This document shows positions 1 through 13,000 of a DNA stretch of 64,000 nt, one piece after another. Within the stretch, counting starts at the first letter, position 1; each line of letters opens with the position of its first letter. The DNA is from Cladopsammia gracilis (lineage: Eukaryota > Cnidaria > Anthozoa > Scleractinia > Dendrophylliidae), in assembly GCA_022457155.1 (NCBI GenBank), contig JAJGOT010000261.1, positions 375,001 to 439,000 on the forward strand, read 5' to 3'. The translations under genes and the position numbers were made by a program. The notes beneath the pieces are model-generated. The model saw only the letters and a program-made list of their open reading frames with translations. It did no database searches and was not told the DNA's origin.

Positions 1-30
1 TAGCATTTTGGGTGAGCCGGTGGACCTTCA

Positions 31-79
31 AAATGCATATCAAAGAATAATAAATTGGCCGCCATTTTGGAATAAGGTG
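31..79. repeat. Half copy of a hairpin MITE family (A)
   Basis: The stretch around GGCCGCCATTTTGGAATAAG matches the right arm of the full hairpin element at 6428-6597. A similar half lies at 16105-16172. Members seem scattered in introns and spacers. Confidence 0.5.
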
Positions 80-613
80 TATTGTTATAACATTAATAAT
101 AATTAATAAAGTATTTAATTGCTTTTGAAAACTTCTCTCCCAGCACCGTGCTTTCATTTTAAACTATTTTAGAAAAAAGAGACTTCTCTGAAGGCTGCAT
201 TGAACATGGCCTAAAATCCCTGAGTAACAAGAAAGAGCAAAAAGAAATTACAGATCAATTTTACTTTCAGGTTTTTGGTTTTTACGTGGTGGTAATCCTT
301 TGATTTGTGGAAACACTTCAACTGCTGGGTAACTATCAACTGTGCAACATGTCTATAAACAGTAGTAGTAGTCAATTATTCAATCAATAAATTAGTTACA
401 GTTAATTAATTTATTACAATTAATTAATTTCAATGAAGTAATTAGAGCTTATTTCCTCTCTCTTCACTCAGTAAGCGGAAGGTAAAACACTTTCTCTACT
501 CGAGATGTAAACTACTGTAATTGTGCAGCTTGTTATATCTAAACAAATTAAATAATTTCAAGCGTGGAGAGCTTATCAAATGTTACAACTTTGTTTTTTT
601 TTCTCTCATTAAG

Positions 614-1043
614 ATCTTGTCCATCTAATTACACATGCGTGGCCAATGCTGGTCCAAACCCTAATTATGGTTACACGACGTTTGACAACATGGGTTGGTC
701 ACTAATTATGGCTCTGCAAATACTTACAATGGATTTCTGGGACAACATTTACAACAAGGTAACTTAACCAATTACAAAATTCCATAGTTTTATATTAAGA
801 CAGTTTCATTAATAATTGGTCATTTTTTTGTTTCGATACGTTTTACAGTTACCGACAATGTACGGATGTGAAATTTCACTTAGCGTTCATTGTTGTTGTG
901 TTTAGATCATCAGGGCCTCTGGGTGGCCGTTTGTGCTGTATTTTGTCATCGGAATATTCTTTTGTTCCTATTTCTTGATGAATCTGGTTTTGGCGATGGT
1001 GTACGTATCATATGAAGAGGAGCTGTCTTCAGCGGAAAAAGAG
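614..1043 (+). CDS. Nav domain I: pore loop and S6 (exons 614-758 and 906-1043)
   Basis: The first exon encodes the cysteine-containing extracellular turret and the pore helix, with [11 protein letters not shown] and ILTMDFWDN matching the vertebrate domain I signature. The filter aspartate is codon 732-734. The acceptor AG is at 612-613 and the donor GTAACT at 759. The second exon encodes S6 ([20 protein letters not shown]) and the start of the I-II linker; its acceptor AG is at 904-905 and its donor GTACTT at 1044. Both junctions downstream are phase 0. The exons for S1-S5 are not found in bases 1-613. Confidence 0.93.
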
Positions 1044-4000
1044 GTACTTCTTAGAGAGAAAACTGATAAATCTGTAACTTTTAACTTGCGAGCTCGAGTG
1101 TTGCTAAAAAGGTCTCTCAAAACGTGAAACTTTTGAAACCAAACAAACTTATGTTTCTATTTTTTTATGTCAGGAGCCCGGTATGATAGCCACTGTTTGT
1201 AAAATAATTATTGCGTGGCAATTATGCTGCCGAGAGCTGGTTCCACGGACAATGCAAGATAATGGACAATGCATGATCAGTTTCATAAGTTTTGCAGTTG
1301 ACTCTTTCATGTTCTTCTTCTTTTTTTTGCATAACGTATTAGAGAGAAAAGAGTGATCATCAGCGACGAATCGCTGCTTCATACCCAGCAGACGAGGAAA
1401 CATTAAAATGTCTTACTCTGTTGGATGGAAGCTCCCCGCCTCCAACAAAGGCCGATACTAACGATACCAGCAACACACCCACGGGTTCCTCCCAAAAAGA
1501 AAACACAGAGAAACGCCATGAATCACGTCACCATCTCTTAACAACGTGCATATTAAGAAACAGACTTTTGGAAAAGCTACGAAAGTGCATGCGTGACATC
1601 ATCTCCCATTCTACGTTCGATGCGGTGATTGTAACGCTAATAGTTTTGAACACAATTGTTTTGGCACTTTACTACCATGGCATTCATCCCCAGTTTAGGA
1701 AAGTCTTGGATAACATAAATTTGGTAAGTGTTAACCCGGCATCATCCTTTCTTTGGTTAGTCTGCAGAGTAGTTTGGAGGACGAACGAGTTCGCTTAACA
1801 AAAAACTTTCACCCAAAAAACGCGTACGCTACAAATGGATAAAAATGTATTCCCCGAATAGCGAATTATCATAACATTACTCAAGCAAGTTAAGGCATGG
1901 TTTACCTGCTTATTTGGCATAGTTTCGTTTGTAAAGGAAGTCGTCGTTCAATGTTCCTAATAATTTGCAAGTAATATTGTTTCAGTGGCCTTAATCATAT
2001 GAAACATTCGTGACCTTCGAATATCAGTCACGTGACCTGTTATTGCACGTTAACGGTTAACATCTTCAGGGTAAAATGGGGGACATTAAATCAAATCAAA
2101 TTAAACCTCTTTGAGCACCAATCTTTTACATCTTAGGTGCTGGTCATGGAATAGCCTTGTGCGCATGTCCAAGTTTAATAGCAATCACGTAATTAGGGTA
2201 AATAGGTCACGTGACTTTAGAAATAGCTTAATAACTTCTAATACAAATTACAGATACCACCTAACAAGGCAGAATAACAATGCTGATACTCTACTGGACG
2301 ATTTAGTAGCACATATTTTTAAAATTATATTGCAGAACCTTCCCCCATTTTAGAAAACGCATTTTGTGACGTCACTTACAGCGCATTGTCACGTGATGCT
2401 AACTTACACTCTCATATGATTAACCAAGTCAGATGTAAATCCTACTATTAGTATCGAACTTTGAAGTTAATTGTATTGATCAATAATAAAGGATCTCTAA
2501 ATTCGTCGCAGGGGGTCGTTTGAAACGCCTCAGTCATGCCTTAACTTGCCTGAGTATGTAATCTTAATTAATGTAAAGCCTGTATTGTAAATTTAGTTTT
2601 ACTAAACTAGTTTGAGCAGCATGTATAAAGGCGGGAACGTCTTCAACTCTTAAATCATAATTTTTGATGACTGTCTATACTGGACTTAAACTTCAGACAT
2701 AGGTAAACAATTGTATAGTGTATAAGTATAGCATTCTCCAGTTGGCTTGATTGCACCGGTAATAATAATATGCCGGTAATAATAATAATATAGTAATAAT
2801 CACATGCTCAAGATTTTGAATCACGTTCAACCCTGAAATCGTTTCAGCTGTCTTTGTAACTGTTTAAGTTCCTGTCTTCATTGCGAGGGGCCAAATTCCA
2901 CTCAACTGTTTCATCCACAGTTCACTTTTGTGATGTTGTCATAAATTCGCATTCAAATATAGTAAATCACCAATCTTTTTGTCTCTTTTTAATTTGTTAA
3001 ACAGGTGTTTACCGTGCTGTTTGCGGTGGAGATCTTGTTTCGCTTGGTTGCCATGGGACCGATGGCATTTATCCGCAGTCGATGGAACGTGTTTGACACA
3101 GCTGTTGTATTAGTGAGCTTTCTGGGATACTTTACATCTGCCCAAGGACTTAGTGTATTTAGAACGTTGAGAATGGTAAGCACAGAACATTTAACTCATT
3201 TGGGATGGGGAGGGTGAATTTCTATATCAACAAAACTTCTGATGCCTCAAAGAAAATAAACGTAAACGACAGTCGGTGAAGTCATCTGGAAGAAGAAAAT
3301 TTGAAAAGTCCGTTTACTCCCAGAGTCAAAGATCTGTTATTAGTGTGTTGATGCAACTCTTAAATGTGACAATGAAATGAAACCTGCTGAGCTTATCTCA
3401 TCTGTTTAAGATCGGGGTTTGGGTAAGGAGTATGTCGGGGCCACAACAAAACGATGACGTCGATATTGAAATTACTATTACCTCAAGAAAGTTCGAAAAA
3501 CTTTTTTTTTTCTATTTATGCTTCCGATCTTTCATGCAAAATCTGCATACTGTTTTAAAGTTACAATCAATTCAATACTTTGTCCTGTGTAGGTGCGAGT
3601 TTTAAGTTTGGCTAATTCCTGGAAGACGATGAGGAGACTGGTGAATTCCATTGCTAGAAGTGTAGTTCCCATAGGCAACATCACAATCATACTTGGTGTC
3701 GTTATCTACATTTTCGCCGTGCTGGGAATGAAGGTACTTGGCAAGAATTACACAGCGGATAAGTTTGGTGACACTAGTGTACCACGTTGGAACTTCAGTG
3801 ATATTTGGCACGCGTTTATGATGGTGCTCAGAGTGCTTTGTGGAGAGTGGATCCAGCCTCTCTGGGATTGCATGAGGGTCACCAGTGCAGCCATCGCCAT
3901 ACCGTTCTTTCTCACAGTTCTCGTCATTGGAAACTTTCTTGTGAGTAGTGTTTTGTGAAAATAGAAAATTGAGGGATTGACCAAAGACTGTTAGTTGCTA

Positions 4001-7000
4001 GGTTGAGAGATTGATAAAACAATAGTTTGTATGTCCAAGCGACTGACTGACTTGAATATGATTAATTAAATGAATGACGGAGTGAGTATTGAAAATCGAT
4101 TGCTTGATTCATCCAATGATTAATTGATTGACTGCAGTATTAATTGATTATAATTGTTTTCATTATTACTGATTGCTTGATCGATTGTTGATGGGTTTGT
4201 TGATCCTTCAATCAATCAACACCAACACTACTAATCTCTGATCATTTTGTGTTTAATGTTCCCAGGTCCTCAACTTGTTTGTCGCACTTGTGGTAAACGC
4301 GTTTGACTTCAGAGATACAGTGGAAGATTCAAATGATAACGTACTCTCTGTAGATGGTATACCCAGGAGCTCTATAAAGAAAAAAATATTCCAAACACGA
4401 AAGTCTCCTCTGTTTGTGGCAAATGGTCGTAAGCCTTTTTGTTTTTACAAGTTTGAAATTTTGGAGAGTACACGCCGTTCTGACCAAAGTAACGGTGATC
4501 CATTGGCAATATGTGAAGCAGAGGGGCATAGCCATAAAGACATTGACATTGCTGTTAAAGGTAAAGAGATCAAACATGATTATCACTTATAGTTTTCAGA
4601 GCGTACTGCAATAACGGACTTATCTGAGACAGTTTCGATTTGCTTAATTCTCGTAAATAAGCCGCTTCAATTTAAAATGAGTACGAATGCGTTTTTATTA
4701 GTTATCGGGTGGAGGGAGGCGTTTTGGATTTGAGATCTGAAGGTCAGTGGCCCTAGTCTCTGCCGTCGTACTGTTTTCTTAGGCAAGAAGCTTTGCTTTT
4801 CATTGTCTTTTTCCACCGAGGCCTATAAATGGGTACCGGCGACAACATGCTGGTGGCACCCCTGCGAATAACTGGTATACCATGCGGTGGGGAGTAGCAA
4901 CATTGTTTTAAAAGTGTTGGCCGTGTGTGACGAATGTGGTTTGGGTGATGCACGAGTGCCTTGTCGTGCCACTGACATCCTTCATTGATTTGTATTCATT
5001 GATGTTTATTATTATTATTTTGATTAATTTTGGAACAATGTAGGCGATTTTCTGGAAATAATAAAAATAAAGATGGCGGATATACAAATTAATGACGTCA
5101 TCCTTGAATTTAAAAACAATTCTATGCTATGAAGAAATGGTAATGTTATTTGTCAACATTTCAAGATAGACATTTCATTGCTTTTTTGAATCATTTAGTT
5201 TACGGTAGCAGAATATTTTGAAACTATTGGTATCACCAGCTGTGTACCCCAATCGGGTGTTATATTGTTTGCTTCCTTTTTACAGTCTCAGAGAGCGTAA
5301 TTGACATGGAAAACCTAAACGCGACAAATACTAAGGATACGATTCTTGAGAATGGCTCTGATTCATCCACCAGTGACACACAAATCATCGGATGCAAAAT
5401 GGACCGAGAAGATGGAAGCATTGTCGAAAATGGTGCGGGAACATCAGCTCCGGTTCCCTCCCCTGACACAATGGAAATAAATGTAGACGACTGCCTGCCA
5501 GAGTACTGCGCATGCGCAGGCTGTCCGTTGGGGAGGCCTTTATCGACGCATAACTTTTGCTGGCTCAAGTTTCGCGGCCTGGTTAAAATTTTTGTAGAAA
5601 AGAAGTACTTCGAATGGTTTATACTCGCGATGGTGTTTCTCAGCAGTTTCACGTTGGTATGTTGATTTATGCTTTGTCACATCTTTGTCAGTTTAAAGGG
5701 TTTCAGAATGATTCATTCTGTGGAAGGTGTTTTTAGCCATCTGCACCGCCTCCGTTTAATACCCTGTTGTCTGTGGTAGGTTTTATTCATCACATCTCTT
5801 TTTACGAACACAGTGACCTATGTTCTTTATTGCCTTTTTGAAAAAATGCTTGTTAGGGAACAATCAGGGAAAATTAAAAAAAGGCGTTGGTGAACTTTCA
5901 TTTCTGAGGAATTACCTTAAAAGCCATTGTTGTGTCTCGCAGGTTTTCGAAGACGTTAATCTACACAAGAGGCCAGCGCTTGAGAAAACTTTGGAAATAC
6001 TCAACTACGTTTTCGCGGCCATTTTCACTCTGGAATTTATACTTAAGGCCATTGGTTTAGGGCTTACCAAGTACTTCTCCTCTCCCTGGAACTGTCTGGA
6101 CGCTTTTATTGTTTCGGTAAGTAGACATTCAGATATTAACCTCATAATCTCAACATATATTTCCTATTTGAATCTGAATCCATTCAGAATCAACATGGTA
6201 GTTCCGACCATTAAAATGTCACCCTGTTGTACTCTGATCCTGTTGTCAGGACTCAACTAACCCTATTCCGAAATGGGCTAATGCATGGTGAGGTTTGGAG
6301 ATTCCTGTATCATGCCTTTTCGCATGTCTCAGAGTGAACCAGCGAAAAGCCATATGTTTCTTTGGGTAAACAATTGAGTACGCAATCCTTAGGAAGTTAA
6401 CAAAACTCGACAACGTTTTAAACAATTCGTTCCAAAATGGCGGCCAATTTGTTATCTTTTACATACATGTTAATTAACCCTCTTGGCCTCATTTTCGCGT
6501 GAGAATTGTTTCTATTTTGCACACGCTGACGAGGCAAAGAAGGCCAATTAACATGCATATAAAAGAACAAGAAATTGTCGCCATTTTGAAATAAGGTGAA
6601 GGGATAGAACTTAATACGAGCAAAAGTTGAGACGGGTTACATCGACTACCATGATTCGCTTTCAGTCTTTGTATGTATTAAAAGTTTCGAAATGTTCATA
6701 GACATTATTGTGGTAGAAATGAATGTGGCAAATAATCTTATCGATTTCCTTAAAATATCGAAACAAATAAAATCTATTACATTGTCATATTCAGTTCTTA
6801 ACAATTTAGCCGTTACATTGTAAAAATACTGCCAATCAGAAGGCTAGAACACCTTGTATATTCTGCGGTATTCAACGGTTAATATAAACTGTTAGTTTTT
6901 CGGGGCTGTAAATTGAACGAGATACTGGTCTGAACAAGAAAAGTAAGTGGGATCTAATAGAAACACCTTTGGTTATGTTCGAAACATTTGCGAAATGTCC

Positions 7001-10000
7001 GGGGTGGGTACTTTTATCTGTTTTTTTTTTATTATTAGAAAAAAAAAATGGAATATTTGCTTGCGAATAGAAAATTTATGTTTTCCCACCGGGATTATTA
7101 TGATTGAATAAATGTCACGTAACGCATGTCACGTCGGAGGGATAGGAAGGGGGTGTCAATCCGTTGTTCCCCTTCTCGGTCAAGTTCTTGCTTGGTAACC
7201 TCTCACATGCTCTCGAAATTTTTATCCAGTTTGAAGCCCACCTCCTCCCCTGATCCTGGCCACGTTGTTAGCGTGAATGTAGTTTGCGAACCGTCTCGCG
7301 TTGCGCGTTTTCGTGGCCCTCGCCTTTACTGGGCTAAATTATTTCTAACAGATTTTAAGATATTTCATGTGAATTACAAATTGGTTATTTTAATAAAAGC
7401 GGCTTTGGGATTTCCCTTAGCGATTTTACTCCAGATCGTGGTGTGTGAGTAAAATCATATTTTGCCCAGTAAACACGCTCAGTCAATACAGCACTTGTCT
7501 GTAATGTATATTATAAGAAATAGCCCGGTGGGAAAGGCATAAATACCTATTGAAAACTTTTAACCTGGTGCAAGTATTTTATTTCAGTTCAATTATTTAC
7601 ACTAGTTCAAAAAAAATTGCACCAGTGCAGGTATAACTGCATCAAAGGTCAAAATGTACTATAACATATATACCTTTAGGAAAATTCAAATAAAACTTTT
7701 GTTCTAATACTTTTCTCGCAGATTTCACTCGCCTGCGTTACTGAAAACAAAAACTTGTCTGTGTTTCGATCCCTGCGTACATTGCGGGCACTAAGACCAT
7801 TGAGAGCCATCTCCCGATTGGAGGGAATGAAGGTAATCTGGGTAACCATACGTTCTTCTTGATCGAGAAAACTCAATATTTTATTTTATAATAAGTACTC
7901 ACAACTGGCTTGAAAAACGTCCATTAAAAATGACGATAATGCCCGCGTTCTTCAGTTTACATAAACTTTATTTGCACTCGAATTTCAGAATAGCTTACAA
8001 AACTAAAATTTTCTAGAACAGAAAAGATAAACCAACTAAGCTATTATCAAATATAAAAGCTAAATTACATCCTATACAATATACACATACAACATAAGCT
8101 ATGTTAGAAGTTTACATAGTTACGATTTTTTTTTAGTCAAACTGCCAGAAGAAACATCTGTTCGTTGCAAAAACTGAACATAAACAACCAGTGAACCTTT
8201 CCTTTCTACAGGTAGTGGTAAATGCGCTGTTTGCTGCTATTCCAGGCATTGGAAATGTCATGTTAGTTTCTCTTCTGTTTTGGCTGGTATTCAGCATTCT
8301 TGGCGTTCATCTCTTTGCTGGAAAGTTTTACAAGTGTGTGGACAAAGACCTTAAACAATTATCTGCGAGTGTGGTCGCCAGCAAAGCAGAATGTCTTAAC
8401 CACACCAGTGACGGCTATCGCTGGGTCAACTCCAAAGTGACGTTTGATAATGTCTTAGCAGGTTTCCTCGCACTGTTGCAAGTGGTGAGTTGATTTTTTT
8501 GGACCAATTTTGCTAAATTTCAGTTTTAAAATAAAGTATTACTTAATAGATTCTTCAAATAGTTTTTGTAAAATAATTTACATTTGGATTGGGGGAATTT
8601 TAGGCGAACAAAAATAACGTTTTGGGTCACATCCGAGAGTACGGCTTGGCCAAGGAAAATCAGACGCCGGAGAAAAATGATCGTTCGACTCAGAGAGAAA
8701 GCTGGCGACAGAGATTTATGGCGCAGGTGCTATTAAGAATCACTTTCATTAATCTCGAAAGAAATCTGTGCAAGCAGTATTCATCCATATGCAAACAAGT
8801 ACCTGCGCGGGTTACTTTGGAAGACTCCAGTTGCGTTTTCACTTCCTGTTAGCAGTCGTTCTCTTTGTTGCTCTTCCAGTTAGACTACAACCCGCTGCCT
8901 TTCACTTTTCGCTTATTTTGTTTTGCCGAATAATTTCCTACTTTAAAATTCCCTTTTATCGTGTCATTTCAGGCGACATATGCAGGATGGATTGAGATTA
9001 TGAAGGACGCAGTTGACTCGACTGAGGTAAGTATAACAGTCCCCTTACAAGAACGTTCAAATGTCATGTGCTAAAATAAAGTGGGTACAAATAAAGGCTG
9101 ATCGTTAAGGCCAAATTGAAATACACTAAACTGATCAACTTAACACTGATCAACTTCACCGTCACAACGAGCTCAACAACGCGAATCACCACATGTACAA
9201 AACCATCGACCGCAAGAGCATGGTAATGAAGTGGAAGGCTAATCACGTCATGTTTTTCGTTTGCTTTGTGTTCATTATTAACATACCAAATTTTGTTACT
9301 TTGCGTTTCATCCTTAGCTAGTTCCCAGACCCCCTATTTGCTCATGTGTATAATCCCTAAATTTTAATAATCCTTGCCCCGGTTGTTCAAAAGGTGGATA
9401 GCGCCATCTATCGGATAAATCGCTCTCCAGTGGATGGGCATTAGCAAAACCAATTGTGTTATCCACTGAATAGTTATTTATCCGGTGGATAGTGCTATCC
9501 ACCTTTTGAACAACCGGGGCCAGAGTAATAATGGAATGTCGAAATGTTACATAAGAATGCCTTCCTTGCCATGTTGACTGTATTTGAATAATGATGTTAT
9601 TACACTTAGTCAAATGAAAACGTAATTTTATTCACTCAAAACTGAGAGTTATTTGGCATTGAAGTTTCTTCCGGTGCAAAGATTCTGGGAAGATTCTTAC
9701 AATTACTACAAATTATTATTATAGTTAGATGTGTGTACATCTAATTGCAATAACGATGTCATAGAAAAATGAAAAATGTAAAAACAAAAAAATGTAAAAA
9801 GGCCAATTTGAATTAATTAGACATACAAAGTACATTCTCGCCCGATTTTAATAATTGTCAAAGCATGCACAAGAACTATGTTTAAGAACAGGTTTTTGCA
9901 CTTTTCCTTTTTCGTAGTGCAACTGTCCACATGTAACAGTTATTCTCAGAGAATGACATCAACCAGGTAGCAACATATTACCAACATGGACGGTTACCAT

Positions 10001-13000
10001 ATGATTTCAACTTTTACCTAAGTAAATTTCAAAACAATAGCCGCTGCACGCTTAATTCTTAACAATAGCGGCTGACGCTTAATCGTACCGCGTGTCGCTA
10101 TGATGATTAAGCTAATTAATTCCTATTTGGCTTTTTTCATTTTTCATTTTTCTTTTTTCACTTTTCTATGACAACGTTATTGCAGTTAGGTGTAACTGGT
10201 AATTTTCTCTCTCAGGTGGATAAGCAGCCAAAGTTTGAGAACAAAATGGAGGCGTACGGTTTTTTCGTTGTCTTCATCGTCGTTGGTGCATTTTTTGTGT
10301 TGAACCTGTTTGTTGGGATCATTATCGATAACTTTAACACCTTGAAAAAGAAGGTAAGCCGTGGCATTTCCTGCATTCGCCATAACACTCTCAGTATCAT
10401 TTATGCATCAGTCAATTTAAAAATGAAACGCCCTGTCCTATGGGCCAGATATTAACATTACGGGTATTGAATGATCTTCGCAAGGACGAGGATTGATAAA
10501 GATTGTCTTGTCTTACGGATGAGCAACAAGCCCTTATTTTTAAATTATTAATTTGACAATTTGTTTTCATCTGTTGTTGAATAAAAATCTTAAATGTGGA
10601 TTTATTTCTGTACGAAAACAAACTTTATAAAAACTTTATTTATCTTCATCATCATCACCTTAATAATTTAAAAATTGAATTCACCTTCCCCCCCTCTTCC
10701 TCCTCCTCCTCCTCCTCCTCTGTCCTCCTCTCTGTCCCCTTATTTTTTCTTGATGAAACTCTATATTTTGGGGGTTTGTGTTGAATTTTGATTTTGGGCA
10801 CTCTTGAGCACTCATTTTGTGATGGGATTTTAATTTCAGTACGAGGACATAGGCAGCATGGGCATGCTACTGACCGATTCTCAGAGAAAGTGGGTGACCT
10901 TTCTTAAGGAGGCCGCAAGAAAGAAACCACCCGCAACAGAGAATCATCCGCAGGTACTGATGAAATAATCCACTAAGACCAATTCCAGTTAACCTGTTAA
11001 AAGACAAAGGACAAAGAACATACAGGGCCCAAGTTACACTAGATATATCAGCTAAGTTGTCACATTGAAAATGAAATTAATGAAAATTAAGCTTGGATAT
11101 TTGTTTGAGTGAATGAATGAATGAGTGAATGAATGAATGAGTGAATGAATGAATGAGTGAATGAGTTAATGAATGAATTTATCTACGCGTCAGGTGAAGA
11201 GGTTAAAAATCCAATTTATTTTTGTTTTCTAGAAAGGTGTTAGCGGTCTGTTATATGGCGTGGTAACAGGAGATAAATTTGAGATTGCCATTATGACAGT
11301 GATCATGTGCAATATGATAATGATGATGATACAACACCACGGACAGTCGTCCCAGGTCTCCAACGTTCTACATATCCTTTTGAAATAATAAGCTATTTCT
11401 ATTTGTTTGTTTTTCTATGAAACACTATAAAATCAGATGTGCGTGTTTATTTATTGTTGGTTTGTTTGTTGATCTTGTCCCAAAAACACACCGTGTAATC
11501 AAATGTTAAAGAGTGCAATATAACTGTGTTTTGAAATGCTCTGTTTGCATTTAAGACGGTAATTTTTAAAATCATGCAATTAAAATAATCATTTACATCT
11601 TAAGAACTGATCTAACTGCGGGTACCTCCGAGATTATTTTCCTTGACTGATCGTCACGTATGTCTAATTTCGTTTTCGCTGGGATATTTTTGTTGGAAGC
11701 CATAGTCAAGATTATTGCACTGAAGCTGTGTTACTTTAAGAAAGCATGGAATGTGTTTGATTTTATAATTGTTGTCACCTCTCTTATAGGTATGCACAAT
11801 TATGTTAATTTTGTGACCATGTTAGTAAAGTAATGTAAAGTAATGAACTTGCCAAAAAAATTGACCAGTGGAATGGACCAACGGACCAATAGAATGAAGA
11901 TTCCCTTTATGTTTGTTTTCTGGATTGTTAAGTGATGGATCATAGGAAAAGTTAAGAGAAAAACTATGGTAGCGTTCCTTTTAGAAATCCAGTTTCCATT
12001 GAGGTAATCCAAATTGTTTTTTTTTATGCTAGATGGAACAAATATATAAAAAAAGATTGATCCGTTATTTTCATCATCTCTGGGCCCCTCTGAGAAGGTT
12101 TAAATTCGTTTGTGTGCTGGTTCTGAACGTTCGTGTTCTATTGATCTGAAACTAGTTCAAGAAAATGGAACGTACAATTTCAAACCATATTCAGATACCA
12201 ATGTCAACGATCCACCTACGTACGTGAATCGTTCAGACTGCATTCTAAACTCGAATTTTCGATCAAGATTCCAGATTTCTATTGGTTAAAAGAAATGCTG
12301 CTTACGTTCCCTAAAAGGGCACCCCGATGCAAACCTGTCTTAGAAATATAGAGTTGACTATGTTAATACAATACTTTGGCCGACTATTTATTCGCTTACT
12401 TTCCTTCGCATTATAAGTGAGGGCATCATCACGACAAAGACGACAAGTAATGGGTGTGCAGCTCAAAAAACACGGTACACAATTTAATAAAACAAGCTAA
12501 AAGAGCTAAACTCCAGTGGAATAAACAGGAATCTACTCCCCAACCAAATGAAGTCGCACCAATCTTTGGGCCGGAGCTTCAGGTTAACTACTTCATAACA
12601 AAAATGTTAACAATCAGAAAATGAAAGTTGAAGCAGTTTGGATTGACAATTTTGGTAGCCTGCGAGCAAGCTCTCAGTTTCAGGCTCGAGGTCTTAGTTC
12701 CACCGAACTGTCGGCGACATCCAGTTGTCACTTAGAGGTTTAAAAAATGATTCGCTTGAGAAACTCGTTAACCCTTTCAGTGTATGGAAGACTACAAATT
12801 ATAGTGTTTTTTTATTTGATCAACAGATGTCATCCTTGACTTATTAAATGAAAAAAGTCCGGTCCATCCCAGTCTTCTTCGTGTTCTACGAATCTTTAGA
12901 ATCGTCAGGCTGCTAAGGTTGGTGCAGTTTGCCAAGGGAATACGTAAGCTCTTGTGGGCTCTCATGATCTCGTTACCAGCTCTCTTCAACGTCGGCACCC

